Source: CAZVEV01 sp964625865
Lineage (GTDB): Bacteria; Planctomycetota; Phycisphaerae; SM23-33
Assembly: GCA_964625865.1 (NCBI GenBank)
Contig: CAZVEV010000011.1
Location: 1 to 46,702, forward strand
Direction: 5' to 3'
Length of the DNA: 46,702 nucleotides
The position numbers and the translations under genes are program-made. Below the pieces are notes generated by a model. That model searched no databases, was not told the DNA's origin, and was given only the letters and a program-made list of their open reading frames with translations. Below, piece by piece: positions 31,466 to 40,763 of the stretch. Every line of letters starts with the position of its first letter. Within the stretch, counting starts at the first letter, position 1.

Positions 31466-34057
31466 ATGAGAACAATCCGGCGCGTCATCTGGTGGGGCGC
31501 ACTCCACGTGGTCCTTGTCCTGGCGGCGTCTCCTTCCCGGGGGGCAGCCGCGGCCGACGTCTTCGTTCGCTTCAAGATGCTCGAGCCGGCCGGCGGGGCG
31601 TACACCGTTCGCGTGGGCGGCTACATTCACGTCAGCCCGTGGTACTTGCCCAAGGGCATCTGGCCCGAGGGGGCGGACAAGACGGCCGCCAAACGCCTCG
31701 CCGCGGGGCAGTACACGCCCTGGCTGAACTTCTCGCGGTTCGCGGGCAAGCGTTTTCACGGCCGTCTGGCCCGTGCGGGCGGGGTGGCGGAGTTCCCGAA
31801 CGTCACCGTCGACTTCGTTGCTGACCCGCCCGCCGAGAAGCGAAAGGTCCTTATCGAGATCGCCACCGCCCCGCGCGCCGACGCGGTCGTCAAACGCCTG
31901 ACCGAATCCTACGTCGGCTCGCTGACGAGCTTCACGATTTCGCCCGATCCGCGGCGCGACGCCGCCGACCTGGAAACGGCGGGCCAGATGACGGCCCGTC
32001 GCCTTGCCTGGGCGACCGAGGCGACCGGGGGCAAGCGGGTTTCGCCGACCCGTCACATCATCCAGACGAGTTTCTGGTCTCCCCAGCGGGCCGAACTGAA
32101 CCTGAAAGAGGCCCGCGTCCTGTGGCTGCTCGGTTTCAACGTGGTGGGCAACCAGAGGCCCGAGGTCCGCAAGGCCTTTGCCTTCCGCCGGCCCGGCCAC
32201 ACCCACCGCGTGCTCCTGGGCCCCGGCGCCACCCGGGAGCAGATCGACGAGTTGATGAAGAAACACGCCCAGCGAAACACCGAGCCGTTCGCTCGCAATG
32301 TGCCGTTCGGCTTCACCGACGAAATGGTCTGTCGCCCGCGGATCGGCACGGACGCGAAGGCCCTGGCCCACTATCACGAGTGGCTGCGGCGTGAGAAGAT
32401 CGCGCCGAAGACGCTCGGCGTTGAGCGCCTGACCGACGTGGTGCCCATCGAGACGCCCGAGGTTTTCCGCGAGCGATGCAAGAGCAACCAGGCGGCCGCC
32501 CGGCGCATCTTCTACACCACCTCACGGTTCCGCCAGCAGGCCAACGTCCAGCGGGTAAGGTGGCATACCGAGGCGTTCCACAAGCACTTCGGGCCCGAGG
32601 CGTGGACCTCCACGCTGGTCGCCGACCATCCGTACTTCGGGGGTACGGGGCTGGGCATGGGCATGACGCCCAACTCCACGTGGGGCGGGGCGCCCCTGGC
32701 GGCGGACTGGTTCGCCCTGGCCCGGACCCGGGCGGTCGACCTGATCGGCATCGAGGACTGGATGGGCCTGCAGTATATGTACGGGCCCAACTTCACGTGG
32801 GAGGGCTTCCAGTTGATGGGCTTCCAGGCGGCGATCTTCCGTAGCGGCTCGCAGGGCAAGATGCCCATCATCGCCTGGATCACCCCCAGCGACGAGACCA
32901 ACCTGCGCCTCAAGAGCGCCTCGGCGCTGTGTCAGGGCGCCAAGCACTTCTTCTACTGGACGTACGGGCCGACGGCGACCAGCACGGAAAACTACTGGTC
33001 CGACCTGCGCGGGGCCTACGACGGCGTGGCGGCGATCACGCGTCAACTGGCCGCCGCCGAACACATCATCGCACCGGGCAAGACCCGCAAGACGCGCGTG
33101 GCGCTGCTGTACAGCATCTCGTCGGACCTGTGGCAGCCGTTCGGGTACGTCCACATGCTCGAACGGCGCCTGACGTACTTCGCGCTGATCCACGAGCAGT
33201 TCCTCGTCGACATGCTCACCGAAGAGGACGTCGACGCCGGCGGGCTCGCCGACTACGACGTGCTCTACGTCACCGACCCGTGCGTCAAGAGAACCGCGGC
33301 GGCGGCGATCGGGCGCTGGGTCAAGGGCGGCGGGACGCTGTACGGGTCGTGCGGTGCGGGCAGCTTCGACGAACTGGGGCGCCCTGCCGACGGACTGAAC
33401 GAGGTGTTCGGCATCCGCGGGCCGGTCAAGACCACCGTCCAACCGGGACGATACCGCTTCCGAGGGGGTCTGAACGCGATGAAATTCCTCGACACCGTCC
33501 GCCCCGGTTCGTGGTGGATCGAACCGAAGCGCAAACCGTTCGGCGCGATCGGCACGAAGACAGCGTTTTCGCCCGTGGACAGCAAGGGCGTCGCGGCCAC
33601 GTTCGCCGACGGATCGCCCGCGGCGATGGTCCGTTCCTATGGGCGCGGGCGGGCGATCTACGTCGCCACCTGCCCCGCCATCTCGTACGCCAAGGACGCG
33701 AAGTTCGTCCCGCGCGAGTTGAAGGAGGACTGGCCCGTCGCCCAGCGGCGCTTCATCAACGCGGCGGCATATTCCGCTAACGCTGACACCCTTCTCGAAT
33801 CATCCCATCCGGTCGTGGAGGTCGGCGTCTATGACGCTCCGGGAGGCACGGCGGTCGTGCTGGCGAATTTCACGTACAAACGCATACCCGACCTGAAGCT
33901 CACCATCCGCCTTCCCAAGCTCCCGAAGACCGTCCGATCTGTTACCACCGGACCGCTGGAGTTCGTCGCCACCGTCGACAAGACCTGCAAGACCCTCCCG
34001 CACGCGGCGACCTTCACGCTGCCCCTCAGACTGAACGATATCGTCCTGATCGAATAA
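31466..34057 (+). CDS. Secreted GH42/beta-galactosidase-like protein
   Basis: 863 residues with a signal peptide at about 1-29. After an N-terminal beta domain comes a TIM-barrel-like central part (about 180-520). It contains NVPFGFTDEM, whose DE may hold the acid/base Glu, a later GIEDWMG, and FFYWTYG. It is followed by a GATase-like domain similar to the beta-galactosidase trimerisation domain (RVALLYSIS, LADYDVLYVTDP, WVKGGGTLYGSCGAGSFDE) and a C-terminal beta domain. This order resembles GH42 enzymes, but overall similarity looks remote and the catalytic pair is not certain. A role in glycan breakdown fits the nearby sulfatases. AAGGG precedes the ATG by about nine bases. A palindromic element begins 18 bases after the stop. 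Confidence 0.65.
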   Translation: MRTIRRVIWWGALHVVLVLAASPSRGAAAADVFVRFKMLEPAGGAYTVRVGGYIHVSPWYLPKGIWPEGADKTAAKRLAAGQYTPWLNFSRFAGKRFHGRLARAGGVAEFPNVTVDFVADPPAEKRKVLIEIATAPRADAVVKRLTESYVGSLTSFTISPDPRRDAADLETAGQMTARRLAWATEATGGKRVSPTRHIIQTSFWSPQRAELNLKEARVLWLLGFNVVGNQRPEVRKAFAFRRPGHTHRVLLGPGATREQIDELMKKHAQRNTEPFARNVPFGFTDEMVCRPRIGTDAKALAHYHEWLRREKIAPKTLGVERLTDVVPIETPEVFRERCKSNQAAARRIFYTTSRFRQQANVQRVRWHTEAFHKHFGPEAWTSTLVADHPYFGGTGLGMGMTPNSTWGGAPLAADWFALARTRAVDLIGIEDWMGLQYMYGPNFTWEGFQLMGFQAAIFRSGSQGKMPIIAWITPSDETNLRLKSASALCQGAKHFFYWTYGPTATSTENYWSDLRGAYDGVAAITRQLAAAEHIIAPGKTRKTRVALLYSISSDLWQPFGYVHMLERRLTYFALIHEQFLVDMLTEEDVDAGGLADYDVLYVTDPCVKRTAAAAIGRWVKGGGTLYGSCGAGSFDELGRPADGLNEVFGIRGPVKTTVQPGRYRFRGGLNAMKFLDTVRPGSWWIEPKRKPFGAIGTKTAFSPVDSKGVAATFADGSPAAMVRSYGRGRAIYVATCPAISYAKDAKFVPRELKEDWPVAQRRFINAAAYSANADTLLESSHPVVEVGVYDAPGGTAVVLANFTYKRIPDLKLTIRLPKLPKTVRSVTTGPLEFVATVDKTCKTLPHAATFTLPLRLNDIVLIE

Positions 34058-34074
34058 CTTGTCGTACCTTCCAC

Positions 34075-34185
34075 GTTAAGCGGCGGAGCTTGCTCCGCGC
34101 GCCGCGTCGCTTGCGACGCGGATGCGCGAACGCTGCACTGCGCCAACTGCGCGGGAAACGCGGCGAGCAAGCTCGCCCGCTAAAC
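34075..34185. repeat. GTTTAGCGG-ended palindromic element, copy 3
   Basis: 111 bases beginning GTTAAGCGG and ending CCCGCTAAAC, with inner hairpins GGAGCTTGCTCC, CGCGTCGCTTGCGACGCG and GGCGAGCAAGCTCGCC. Its right end is the reverse complement of the left end of the element at 791-898. It lies between the GH42-like gene and the VWA gene. Confidence 0.7.
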
Positions 34186-34310
34186 ATGGAATGAACGACA
34201 ATCCTTGAATCCGCGCAATCCCCTTCTCCCGTCTGTTCGTCTGGATGGTGTTCGGCGCGGTGGCGCGGTCTTGCGAAACCCCCGTGCGAACCCTACATTC
34301 GACAGGTGGT

Positions 34311-36959
34311 ATGACAGAGGTCTCGCTTCAATTTCAGGCCGAGTCGAGCGTCGTGCTGCACTGGGTCCTGCTGGGCTGCGTCAGCGCCGTGCTGGTGGGC
34401 TACGCGGTGTGGCAGTTCGCGCGGAGCAGGTATCGCCTGGCCTGCGTGTCGCTGGCGGCCGCGGCGGGGGCGATCGCGCCGGCGCTGGTGATCGACGGCC
34501 TGCTCGGGCGACTCCGGCGGCGCGGCGGGCCTCGCGCGCGCAGCATGGGGCCGATCCCGGCCCTGGCGGCCGCCGCGGGCACGGCGGGCGTCGTCGCGGT
34601 GATCCTGCTGCTGGGCGACAGCCCGCAGGCGGTGTGGCTGGCGATACTGGCCTTCCAGGTCGCGGCGGCTGTGGGCGTGCTTTACGCCGCGGTCTACGCC
34701 TACCTCGGGCCCGGGCGCATCGCGGCGTTGATGGCCCTGCGGTGCGGGGCGATCGCCGCGCTGATGCTCATCCTCTTCAAGCCCGCCATCGGGTTCCTGC
34801 CGCACGTCGAGCGGACCCGGCGCGTCCTGCCCGTGCTGGTCGACAGTTCCGGCTCGATGCTCAGAGGCGACCAGGCGAACAAGGCCGCCCGATACGACCA
34901 TGCCGTCGCCCTGCTCGGCGACCACGCCGAACGCCTCGAGGAGCACTTTGTCGTCGAGTGGCGCCACTTCGGTGCCGCACTGAGGGAGGCCGAGTCCGTC
35001 GAGGACCTCGTCGACTTTCGCATCACCGATCCGGCCGAGGGCACGGACATCGCGGGCGCAGTCACCGGCGCGCTGCGGGGCCATTCGCGCGACAACCTGG
35101 CGGGCGTGCTGCTGATTACCGACGGGCTCCACAATGCCCCGAGCAGCCTCGACAAGGCGGTCAGGGAGGCCCCCGGGCCTATCTACACGGCCGGCACGGG
35201 GGCGCTGAAGGAGCCCGAAGCCGGGCCGGAAGGCAGCCGGAACATCGAGATCGTCTCGATTGACGCACCGCTGGACGTCAGCAGGAACGAGATTGCCACC
35301 CTCAACGTCAAGGTCAGAATGAAGGGCTTCAAGGGGCAAGACGCCCAGTTGCAGTTCATCGACGACGTCGGGGGCGAGCCCAAGCAGTACACCCTCCGGG
35401 CCGAGAACCACGCCCACGTCGAGGTGATCCCCGTCAAGTGGCGTCCGGCGGACAACGCGACGACCACGCCCATGGGCGCGGGGCGCAGCGAGGTGCGGCG
35501 CCTCAAGCTGACCGTGCCCGTCGTCGCCGGCGAGGCCACCGGCAGCGACAACCACCGCGACCTGCACGTACTGGTCACCCAGCCGGGCATCCGTGTGCTC
35601 TACATCGAGGGCGCCATCCGCCCGGAGTACAAGTTCCTGCGCCGCCGGATCGACAGCGATCCGGACGTGCAGTTTCTCGGCATGGTGCGCGTCAGCGAGA
35701 CGAGCTTCTGGTCGTACGGCAGCATTGACGGGCAGCGGCTCGACCAGTTGCCCCGCACCGACAAGGACTTCGCGCTGTTCGACGTGCTGATTCTCGGCGA
35801 CCTGGACGCCAGCTTCCTGACCCGCCAGCGGATGGCGCGGATCCGCAAATTCGTCGAAGACGGCGGCGGGCTGGTGATGATGGGCGGGCATCGCAGCTTC
35901 GGGCCCGGCGGATACGGCGGAACGGACATCGAAGCCGTCCTGCCCGTCGTGGTCGGCCAGCGGGGCCAGCCCCAGGACACCACCGAGTTCCTGCCCCTGC
36001 TCACGGCGGCCGGGCAGGACCACCCGATCTTCGCCGGGCTCGTCGACTGCCTGCCCACCCCCGCGCGCGCCCGCCCCAAGGACGGCGCGGTGCAGCTGCG
36101 CAACCTGCTCGGCTGCGTGACGGTCGTCAAGGCCAAGGACCAGGCCGGCGCCGAACTGCTCGCGGTGCATCCAGCGCGCCGCAACGACGCCGGGCCGCTT
36201 GTGGTCCTGGCGGTTCAGCAGGTGGGCAAGGGGCGCACGGCGGCCCTGACGGCGGACACGACGTGGCGCTGGTACATGCCCATGCGCGCCGTCGGTGCTG
36301 ACGGGCCCTATCAGCGGTTCTGGGCCCAGTTGATCCGCTGGCTGGCCCACGTCGATACGCGAACCCGCGAGGCGGCCCCCTCGGTCGTGCTCCGCCAAGA
36401 CCGGGCCGCCCTGGCCGCCAACCAGCCCGTCCGCCTGACGGCGCGGGTCCAGCAGGGCAAGGGCGCCCCGGCAGGACAGACCACCGTCAAGCTGACCGTC
36501 CTGGACGACGATGACAAGACCGTCGCCACCGCCCAACTGCTGCCCACCGACGACCGCGAGATCTTCGCGACGACCTATCGCCCCACCGCTGACGGAGCAT
36601 TTCGCCTGAAGGTCGCCGCCGTCGATACCGAGGGCAAGGAACTTGGCGCAGACGAACTGCCCCTGACGGTAGCCACCCCGGCGAACATCCTCGAGTCCAA
36701 GCGGACGGCGCGGGACGTGGCGACGCTCGAGAAGATCGCGGCCGCCAGCGGAGGCATCGCCGGCAAGGTCAGCCGCCTGGGCGAACTGGTGGACCACCTG
36801 ATCGCCCACCGCGACACGCGCCCGCCCGAGCCCGAGCAGCGGATCGTCAAGCTGTTCTATCTCTTCGGCGATGCCGGCGGCTTTGCGGGCCTGTTCGTGA
36901 TTCTGGTGGCCCTGCTGACGACCGAGTGGCTGCTGCGGCGGCGGTGGCAGTTGCATTGA
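34311..36959 (+). CDS. Membrane protein with VWA-like and GATase-like domains
   Basis: 882 residues. About five N-terminal membrane segments lie within 13-158. A von Willebrand A-like domain follows with a MIDAS DxSxS motif (Asp178, Ser180, Ser182 in VLVDSSGSM). An Ig-like region comes next, then a class I GATase-like fold (GIRVLYIEGAIRPEYKFLRR, VLILGDLDASF, FVEDGGGLVMMGG) without an obvious catalytic Cys. A C-terminal membrane helix (GLFVILVALLTTEWLL) closes it. Proteins of this design sit in BatA/MoxR-type loci and are thought to help assemble or sense envelope components; no MoxR or DUF58 gene is here. The start is the ATG preceded by AGGTGG; an upstream frame from 34245 has no ribosome site. 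Confidence 0.82.
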   Translation: MTEVSLQFQAESSVVLHWVLLGCVSAVLVGYAVWQFARSRYRLACVSLAAAAGAIAPALVIDGLLGRLRRRGGPRARSMGPIPALAAAAGTAGVVAVILLLGDSPQAVWLAILAFQVAAAVGVLYAAVYAYLGPGRIAALMALRCGAIAALMLILFKPAIGFLPHVERTRRVLPVLVDSSGSMLRGDQANKAARYDHAVALLGDHAERLEEHFVVEWRHFGAALREAESVEDLVDFRITDPAEGTDIAGAVTGALRGHSRDNLAGVLLITDGLHNAPSSLDKAVREAPGPIYTAGTGALKEPEAGPEGSRNIEIVSIDAPLDVSRNEIATLNVKVRMKGFKGQDAQLQFIDDVGGEPKQYTLRAENHAHVEVIPVKWRPADNATTTPMGAGRSEVRRLKLTVPVVAGEATGSDNHRDLHVLVTQPGIRVLYIEGAIRPEYKFLRRRIDSDPDVQFLGMVRVSETSFWSYGSIDGQRLDQLPRTDKDFALFDVLILGDLDASFLTRQRMARIRKFVEDGGGLVMMGGHRSFGPGGYGGTDIEAVLPVVVGQRGQPQDTTEFLPLLTAAGQDHPIFAGLVDCLPTPARARPKDGAVQLRNLLGCVTVVKAKDQAGAELLAVHPARRNDAGPLVVLAVQQVGKGRTAALTADTTWRWYMPMRAVGADGPYQRFWAQLIRWLAHVDTRTREAAPSVVLRQDRAALAANQPVRLTARVQQGKGAPAGQTTVKLTVLDDDDKTVATAQLLPTDDREIFATTYRPTADGAFRLKVAAVDTEGKELGADELPLTVATPANILESKRTARDVATLEKIAAASGGIAGKVSRLGELVDHLIAHRDTRPPEPEQRIVKLFYLFGDAGGFAGLFVILVALLTTEWLLRRRWQLH

Positions 36960-36999
36960 CGAAAACGGCACCCGACTCTCCGTCGCCCGCTCGATCCCG

Positions 37000-37029
37000 T
37001 TGACGTGCCGTGCCCGGTATTGCTATGAT
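37000..37029 (+). promoter_or_regulatory. Sigma-70-like promoter of the DUF2752 gene cluster
   Basis: TTGACG at 37000-37005 and TATGAT at 37024-37029 are spaced by 18 bases and lie 32 bases before the ATG at 37061. This is the best promoter match in the window and sits in a 101-base gap after the VWA gene. Confidence 0.65.
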
Positions 37030-37060
37030 AGGCGTCCGGTTGACCGACCGACCGGGGAGC

Positions 37061-37546
37061 ATGAACTCAGGCAACGACAACCCGGCGCGGGCGCCCCGGC
37101 CCGCAAAGACCGCACTGCGAATGCGTCTCGTCGGTCTGCTGGTCGCCGCACCGTGCGCCACGATGCTCGCGATCGGATGGTCACTGACACCGCACAAGAG
37201 CGGGCACGGAACGGCCGAGCAGTTGGGCACGCCCGCCTGCACCATGCTGGTGGATACCGGCTGGCCGTGTCCGAGCTGCGGCATGACGACGTCGGTTTCG
37301 GCGGCTGTCCACGGGCAGCTTGCTTCCAGCGTCAGGGCCCAGCCGTTCGGACTCGTGCTGGCCCTGGCGGCTGCGGTGCTCGCCATCGCCGGCGGCGCCC
37401 AGGCGGTCACCGCCCGCCCCGCCCTGGGGCCGTTTCGCCTGGGACGATGGGGGTGGTGGCTGGGCGGTGCGCTGGCGGGCATGCTCCTGGGTTGGGGCGT
37501 GGTGCTGGCCGTCGGAGCCGCTGACGGGACGTTCCCTGTACGCTGA
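37061..37546 (+). CDS. DUF2752 membrane protein
   Basis: 161 residues from the ATG preceded by GGGGAG. The family signature CPSCGMTTS lies at 70-78, after a first membrane segment (about 22-41), and two more hydrophobic segments follow (FGLVLALAAAVLAIAGG and WWLGGALAGMLLGWGVVLAVG). DUF2752 proteins are small inner-membrane proteins of unknown function; the paired cysteines could bind metal or be redox-active, which is inference. It is the first gene after the promoter at 37000 and is followed by two small lipoproteins. Confidence 0.85.
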   Translation: MNSGNDNPARAPRPAKTALRMRLVGLLVAAPCATMLAIGWSLTPHKSGHGTAEQLGTPACTMLVDTGWPCPSCGMTTSVSAAVHGQLASSVRAQPFGLVLALAAAVLAIAGGAQAVTARPALGPFRLGRWGWWLGGALAGMLLGWGVVLAVGAADGTFPVR

Positions 37547-37611
37547 CTTGCGCGCCGCACGCGGCGGCGAAGTACGCCGTCCGTGCGAGCCGATACGGAG
37601 ATACCGCCAAC

Positions 37612-38295
37612 ATGAGATACCCACGAGCAACCCGCGCCCTGCTGATTGGCGTCCTGTCGGCCGCTGTGTGCGGCAATGCCGGGTGCAATATCATCGGCTA
37701 CTTCGGCTACCTGATCTCGCCGGGCGACTACGGGAAGAAGGTCGCCCCCGAGTTCAGCAAGCTCGACGGCAAGACGGTGGCGATCCTGATCGTCGCCGAT
37801 GACGAGTACGTCAAGAGCTACGACTACTTCCGCGAGCAACTGTCCATGGTCATCGCCCGGGAACTCAAGAACCACCTCGACGATGTCAAGACCATCGACA
37901 CCTTCCGCGTGGTGGGCTTCCAGAAGGCCCATCCGGACTGGCACGCCATGGAGCAGAACAAGCTCGCCTCGACGTTCGGGGCCGACTACCTGCTCGTGGT
38001 GACCGTTCGCGATTACGGCCTGCGCCTGCCCGGCAGCACGAACCTCTATCGCGCACGGGTGACCGGCGATGCCGAGCTGTTCGACGCGGGGCGCCCGCTG
38101 GCGACCTCCCGCGTGCTGTGGAGCCCCGAGATGTCCGTGGCTTACCCCGAGGACGACCGGCCCCTGACCCGCGCCGGGGCCGCCGAAATAGGCCAACTGC
38201 GACGCGAGATCGAAACCCGATTCGCCATCGCGCTGGTCAACAAGTTCCGCACCCACCACGTCAAGACCAAGGAAGGGCAAAAAGATGACCTCTAA
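37612..38295 (+). CDS. Small lipoprotein, function unknown (copy A)
   Basis: 227 residues. The N-terminus is a lipoprotein-type signal ending GNAGC with Cys25, though Asn at -3 is unusual. The mature part looks like an alpha/beta domain (KTVAILIVADDEYVKSYDYF, ADYLLVVTVRDYGLRLPG). I do not recognise the family. It shares layout with the next product: a GKTVAIL or PKTLVLV strand, helices, then a xADYLLVV or xAKTVICV strand. GGAG lies about eleven bases upstream. The 3' end overlaps the next gene by eleven bases in a different frame. Confidence 0.75.
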   Translation: MRYPRATRALLIGVLSAAVCGNAGCNIIGYFGYLISPGDYGKKVAPEFSKLDGKTVAILIVADDEYVKSYDYFREQLSMVIARELKNHLDDVKTIDTFRVVGFQKAHPDWHAMEQNKLASTFGADYLLVVTVRDYGLRLPGSTNLYRARVTGDAELFDAGRPLATSRVLWSPEMSVAYPEDDRPLTRAGAAEIGQLRREIETRFAIALVNKFRTHHVKTKEGQKDDL

Positions 38296-38971
38296 CGCCA
38301 CCCGACTCGCCGCCGCCCTCTGCATCGCCCTGGCCCTGACCCAAAGCGGCTGTGCCGTCGTCGCCTACCTCACCGCACAGATCCACGGGCCCGAGAAAAT
38401 CCCCGCACAGTACACCCTCGACAAGAGCCCCAAGACCCTCGTCCTCGTCGATGCGCCTCGCAGCCCGGAGGTCGTCAAACGCACGCTGACCCAGGCCCTC
38501 AACAAGGAACTGACCGCCCGCAAGCTGCTTGGCAACCTCGTCCCCTACGCCGACGTGGTCGCCCTGCGAACCCGGACACCCGAATACAATCGCCTCGCCG
38601 TCACGGAAGTCGGCGAGAAGCTCGGGGCCAAGACCGTCATCTGCGTCCACATCAGCACGTTCAAGCTCAAGGACAACCCCATGGACGTGATGTGGCACGG
38701 GCAGATGGAGACGCGCGTCAAGGTCGTCGCGGTGACCACCGACAACACCAGCGCCCGCCTCTGGCCCACCGACAGCCCGGCCGGACATGCCGTGGGCCCC
38801 GTTGAACGCGACGAGACCACAAATGCCTCCGACGTCTACGCCACCGCCCTGACCAAGAGCCTCTGCACCGAGATGGCCGACAAGGTCGCCAAGCTCTTCT
38901 ACCGCCACAACCGGACCGGCATCCACGCCTACGGCGACCGACCCACCGACGCCGAGGCGATAAAGCACTAA
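38285..38971 (+). CDS. Small lipoprotein, function unknown (copy B)
   Basis: 228 residues, nearly the same length as its upstream neighbour, whose 3' end it overlaps by eleven bases, so translation is probably coupled. The signal ends TQSGC with Cys23. The mature part has an alternating alpha/beta pattern (PKTLVLVDAPRSPEVVKRTL, LGAKTVICVHISTFKLKDNP). The family is not recognised. The two lipoproteins may be diverged duplicates acting together at the membrane. The ribosome site AAGGAAGG lies inside the upstream gene. Confidence 0.77.
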   Translation: MTSNATRLAAALCIALALTQSGCAVVAYLTAQIHGPEKIPAQYTLDKSPKTLVLVDAPRSPEVVKRTLTQALNKELTARKLLGNLVPYADVVALRTRTPEYNRLAVTEVGEKLGAKTVICVHISTFKLKDNPMDVMWHGQMETRVKVVAVTTDNTSARLWPTDSPAGHAVGPVERDETTNASDVYATALTKSLCTEMADKVAKLFYRHNRTGIHAYGDRPTDAEAIKH

Positions 38972-39012
38972 TCGCAGTTCGACCTGGCCAGCCCCCCGCC
39001 TGGGAGGTGACG

Positions 39013-40494
39013 ATGGGGCAATTGACATCGATAGCCCGGGCGCTGGCATGGCTGGCCGTCGCGGCGGCGGTGGACCTCGCAGCAGCCCAGCCGGCGCCGC
39101 TGACGTGCGACGTGTGCGTCGTCGGGGGAGGCAGCGGCGGGTTCGGCGCCGCCCTGGCTGCCGCGCGGGCCGGCGCGAAGGTCTTTCTCGTGGAGAAACA
39201 GCCGGCGCTGGGGGGCACGAGCACGTCGGCGCTGGTCACCAACTGGGAACCGGGCCCGGGGTGCTCGTTTGCCAGGGAACTCTACCGTCGCCTCAAGACC
39301 GTGCCGGGCGCGGTGGCCATCGCGCCGCGGATGCACAGCTACACCAAGAGCGAGCCGTACGGGCTGACGTATGGCCGTCCCGGGACGGCGTTTACGTATG
39401 ACCACACGCTACGCCGGGCCGGCGTGCCCCGTAAAGAGCGGTGCAGCGTGGTGATGAAGCCCGAGGCGCTGGCCGCCACAATGGGCGCCATGCTGAAGGC
39501 CGCCGGCGTGCGGGTTCTCCTGGAAACCACGTTCACCAAGGTCCGCGCGGGCGACGGCGTCGTCCGGGAGATCGACGCCCTTGCAGCCGACGGCCGGCGC
39601 ATCGTCATCCGCGCCAAGGTGTTCGTCGACTCGACCGGCGGGGCGCACCTCTGTCGGGCCGTCGGGTGCGAAACCATGCTCGGCGCCGAGCCGCGCAGCC
39701 GGTTCAACGAGCCGGCCGCCCCGGAGAAGGCTTCACCGTTCCTCAATGCCATCTCGCTGTGCTATCGCATTCGCAAGTCCGCCGCCCCCAAACGCCAGCC
39801 CGCGCCGGCCGGGCCCGTGGGACGGTTCGGCAAGACGGCCTTCGTCTCCGGCGTCGACGAGACCGAACTGATCGTCAACCCCCTGCCGCTCGTGCCCGGT
39901 CGCGTCCTGATCGACTCCGGCTATGCCAAAACGATGGCCCTGACCCGCAGGCGCGCGGAGGCCCACTGGCACTGGCTGCAGCAGTACCCACATTTCAGGG
40001 GCTACGAACTGAAGGATATCGCCCCGATGCTGGGCATCCGCGAGAGCTACCGCGTGGTGACCGAGTACATCCTGACCGAGCGCGACCTGCGGGCGGGGCT
40101 GGCCGGGCAGAAACACGCGGACATCATCGCCACCGCCGACCACCCCCTGGACACCCACGGCGGCGGGACGGGCGTCAGGGAACTGAAAGGCCCCTACGGC
40201 ATCCCCTACCGGTGCCTGATCCCCAAAGGCTGGACAAACCTGCTGGTCGCCTGTCGAGGCGCCGGCTTCACTCACGTCGCCGCCTCGAGCTGCCGCCTGT
40301 CCCGAACGATGATGGCCCTCGGCCACGCCGCCGGCCTGGCCGCCGCCGAAGCCGCACGCACCCAAAAGTCCATCCGCGACATAGACGTCCAGCGCCTCGT
40401 CAAGGCAATGGGCGCAGGGGCATCGGCGCCTGCGGCCAACGCCCGACCGGCACCGATGCGATCCAAGACCGGCAAGCGAGGGAAAAGGCAATGA
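39013..40494 (+). CDS. Exported FAD-dependent oxidoreductase (FAD_oxidored family)
   Basis: 493 residues. A signal peptide at about 1-25 is followed by the FAD-binding GGGSGGFGAALAAARAGAKV with a downstream acidic VEK, and a family-typical GTSTSALVTNW. A C-terminal block (PYGIPYRCLIP, VACRGAGFTHVAASSCRLSRTMMALGHAAGLAA) is the second cofactor-contact region of the FAD_oxidored family. The family oxidises unidentified, often sugar-related, substrates in planctomycetes. The ATG at 39013 is preferred over a GTG six bases earlier because GGGAGG is correctly spaced from it. Its stop overlaps the next start (ATGA). Confidence 0.87.
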   Translation: MGQLTSIARALAWLAVAAAVDLAAAQPAPLTCDVCVVGGGSGGFGAALAAARAGAKVFLVEKQPALGGTSTSALVTNWEPGPGCSFARELYRRLKTVPGAVAIAPRMHSYTKSEPYGLTYGRPGTAFTYDHTLRRAGVPRKERCSVVMKPEALAATMGAMLKAAGVRVLLETTFTKVRAGDGVVREIDALAADGRRIVIRAKVFVDSTGGAHLCRAVGCETMLGAEPRSRFNEPAAPEKASPFLNAISLCYRIRKSAAPKRQPAPAGPVGRFGKTAFVSGVDETELIVNPLPLVPGRVLIDSGYAKTMALTRRRAEAHWHWLQQYPHFRGYELKDIAPMLGIRESYRVVTEYILTERDLRAGLAGQKHADIIATADHPLDTHGGGTGVRELKGPYGIPYRCLIPKGWTNLLVACRGAGFTHVAASSCRLSRTMMALGHAAGLAAAEAARTQKSIRDIDVQRLVKAMGAGASAPAANARPAPMRSKTGKRGKRQ

Positions 40495-40763
40495 TCGGCT
40501 TGCTTCGCAGAGTCGGTTGCGTGGCGCTGGTGACGTTCATCACGCACGTTGTCACCGACGCGGCGAATCTTGAGTCCGGGTGGTCCGTGTTGTTTGCTAT
40601 GATCGGCGCGTTGTTCTTCTTCATCCTCTCGGAGTACTTCACCGAAGCCGGGTTCTTCGTCCACTCCCACCACATCAGTAAAGCCACCCCCGGCTGCGTC
40701 TGGAAGCTCGCTGGCGTCATCTGGTGGCTCATCGCCGCCGGCATCGTCATATATCACGCGTGA
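40491..40763 (+). CDS. 90-residue membrane protein overlapping the FAD oxidoreductase
   Basis: The ATG at 40491 overlaps the oxidoreductase stop by four bases, with AAAAGG just upstream. Three hydrophobic stretches are visible: RVGCVALVTFITHVV, VLFAMIGALFFFILSEYF and KLAGVIWWLIAAGIVIYHA. His-containing turns (VHSHHIS) lie between the second and third. No family is recognised. Coupling suggests it works with the oxidoreductase, for example as an anchor or quinone-side partner; that is inference. Confidence 0.7.
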   Translation: MIGLLRRVGCVALVTFITHVVTDAANLESGWSVLFAMIGALFFFILSEYFTEAGFFVHSHHISKATPGCVWKLAGVIWWLIAAGIVIYHA

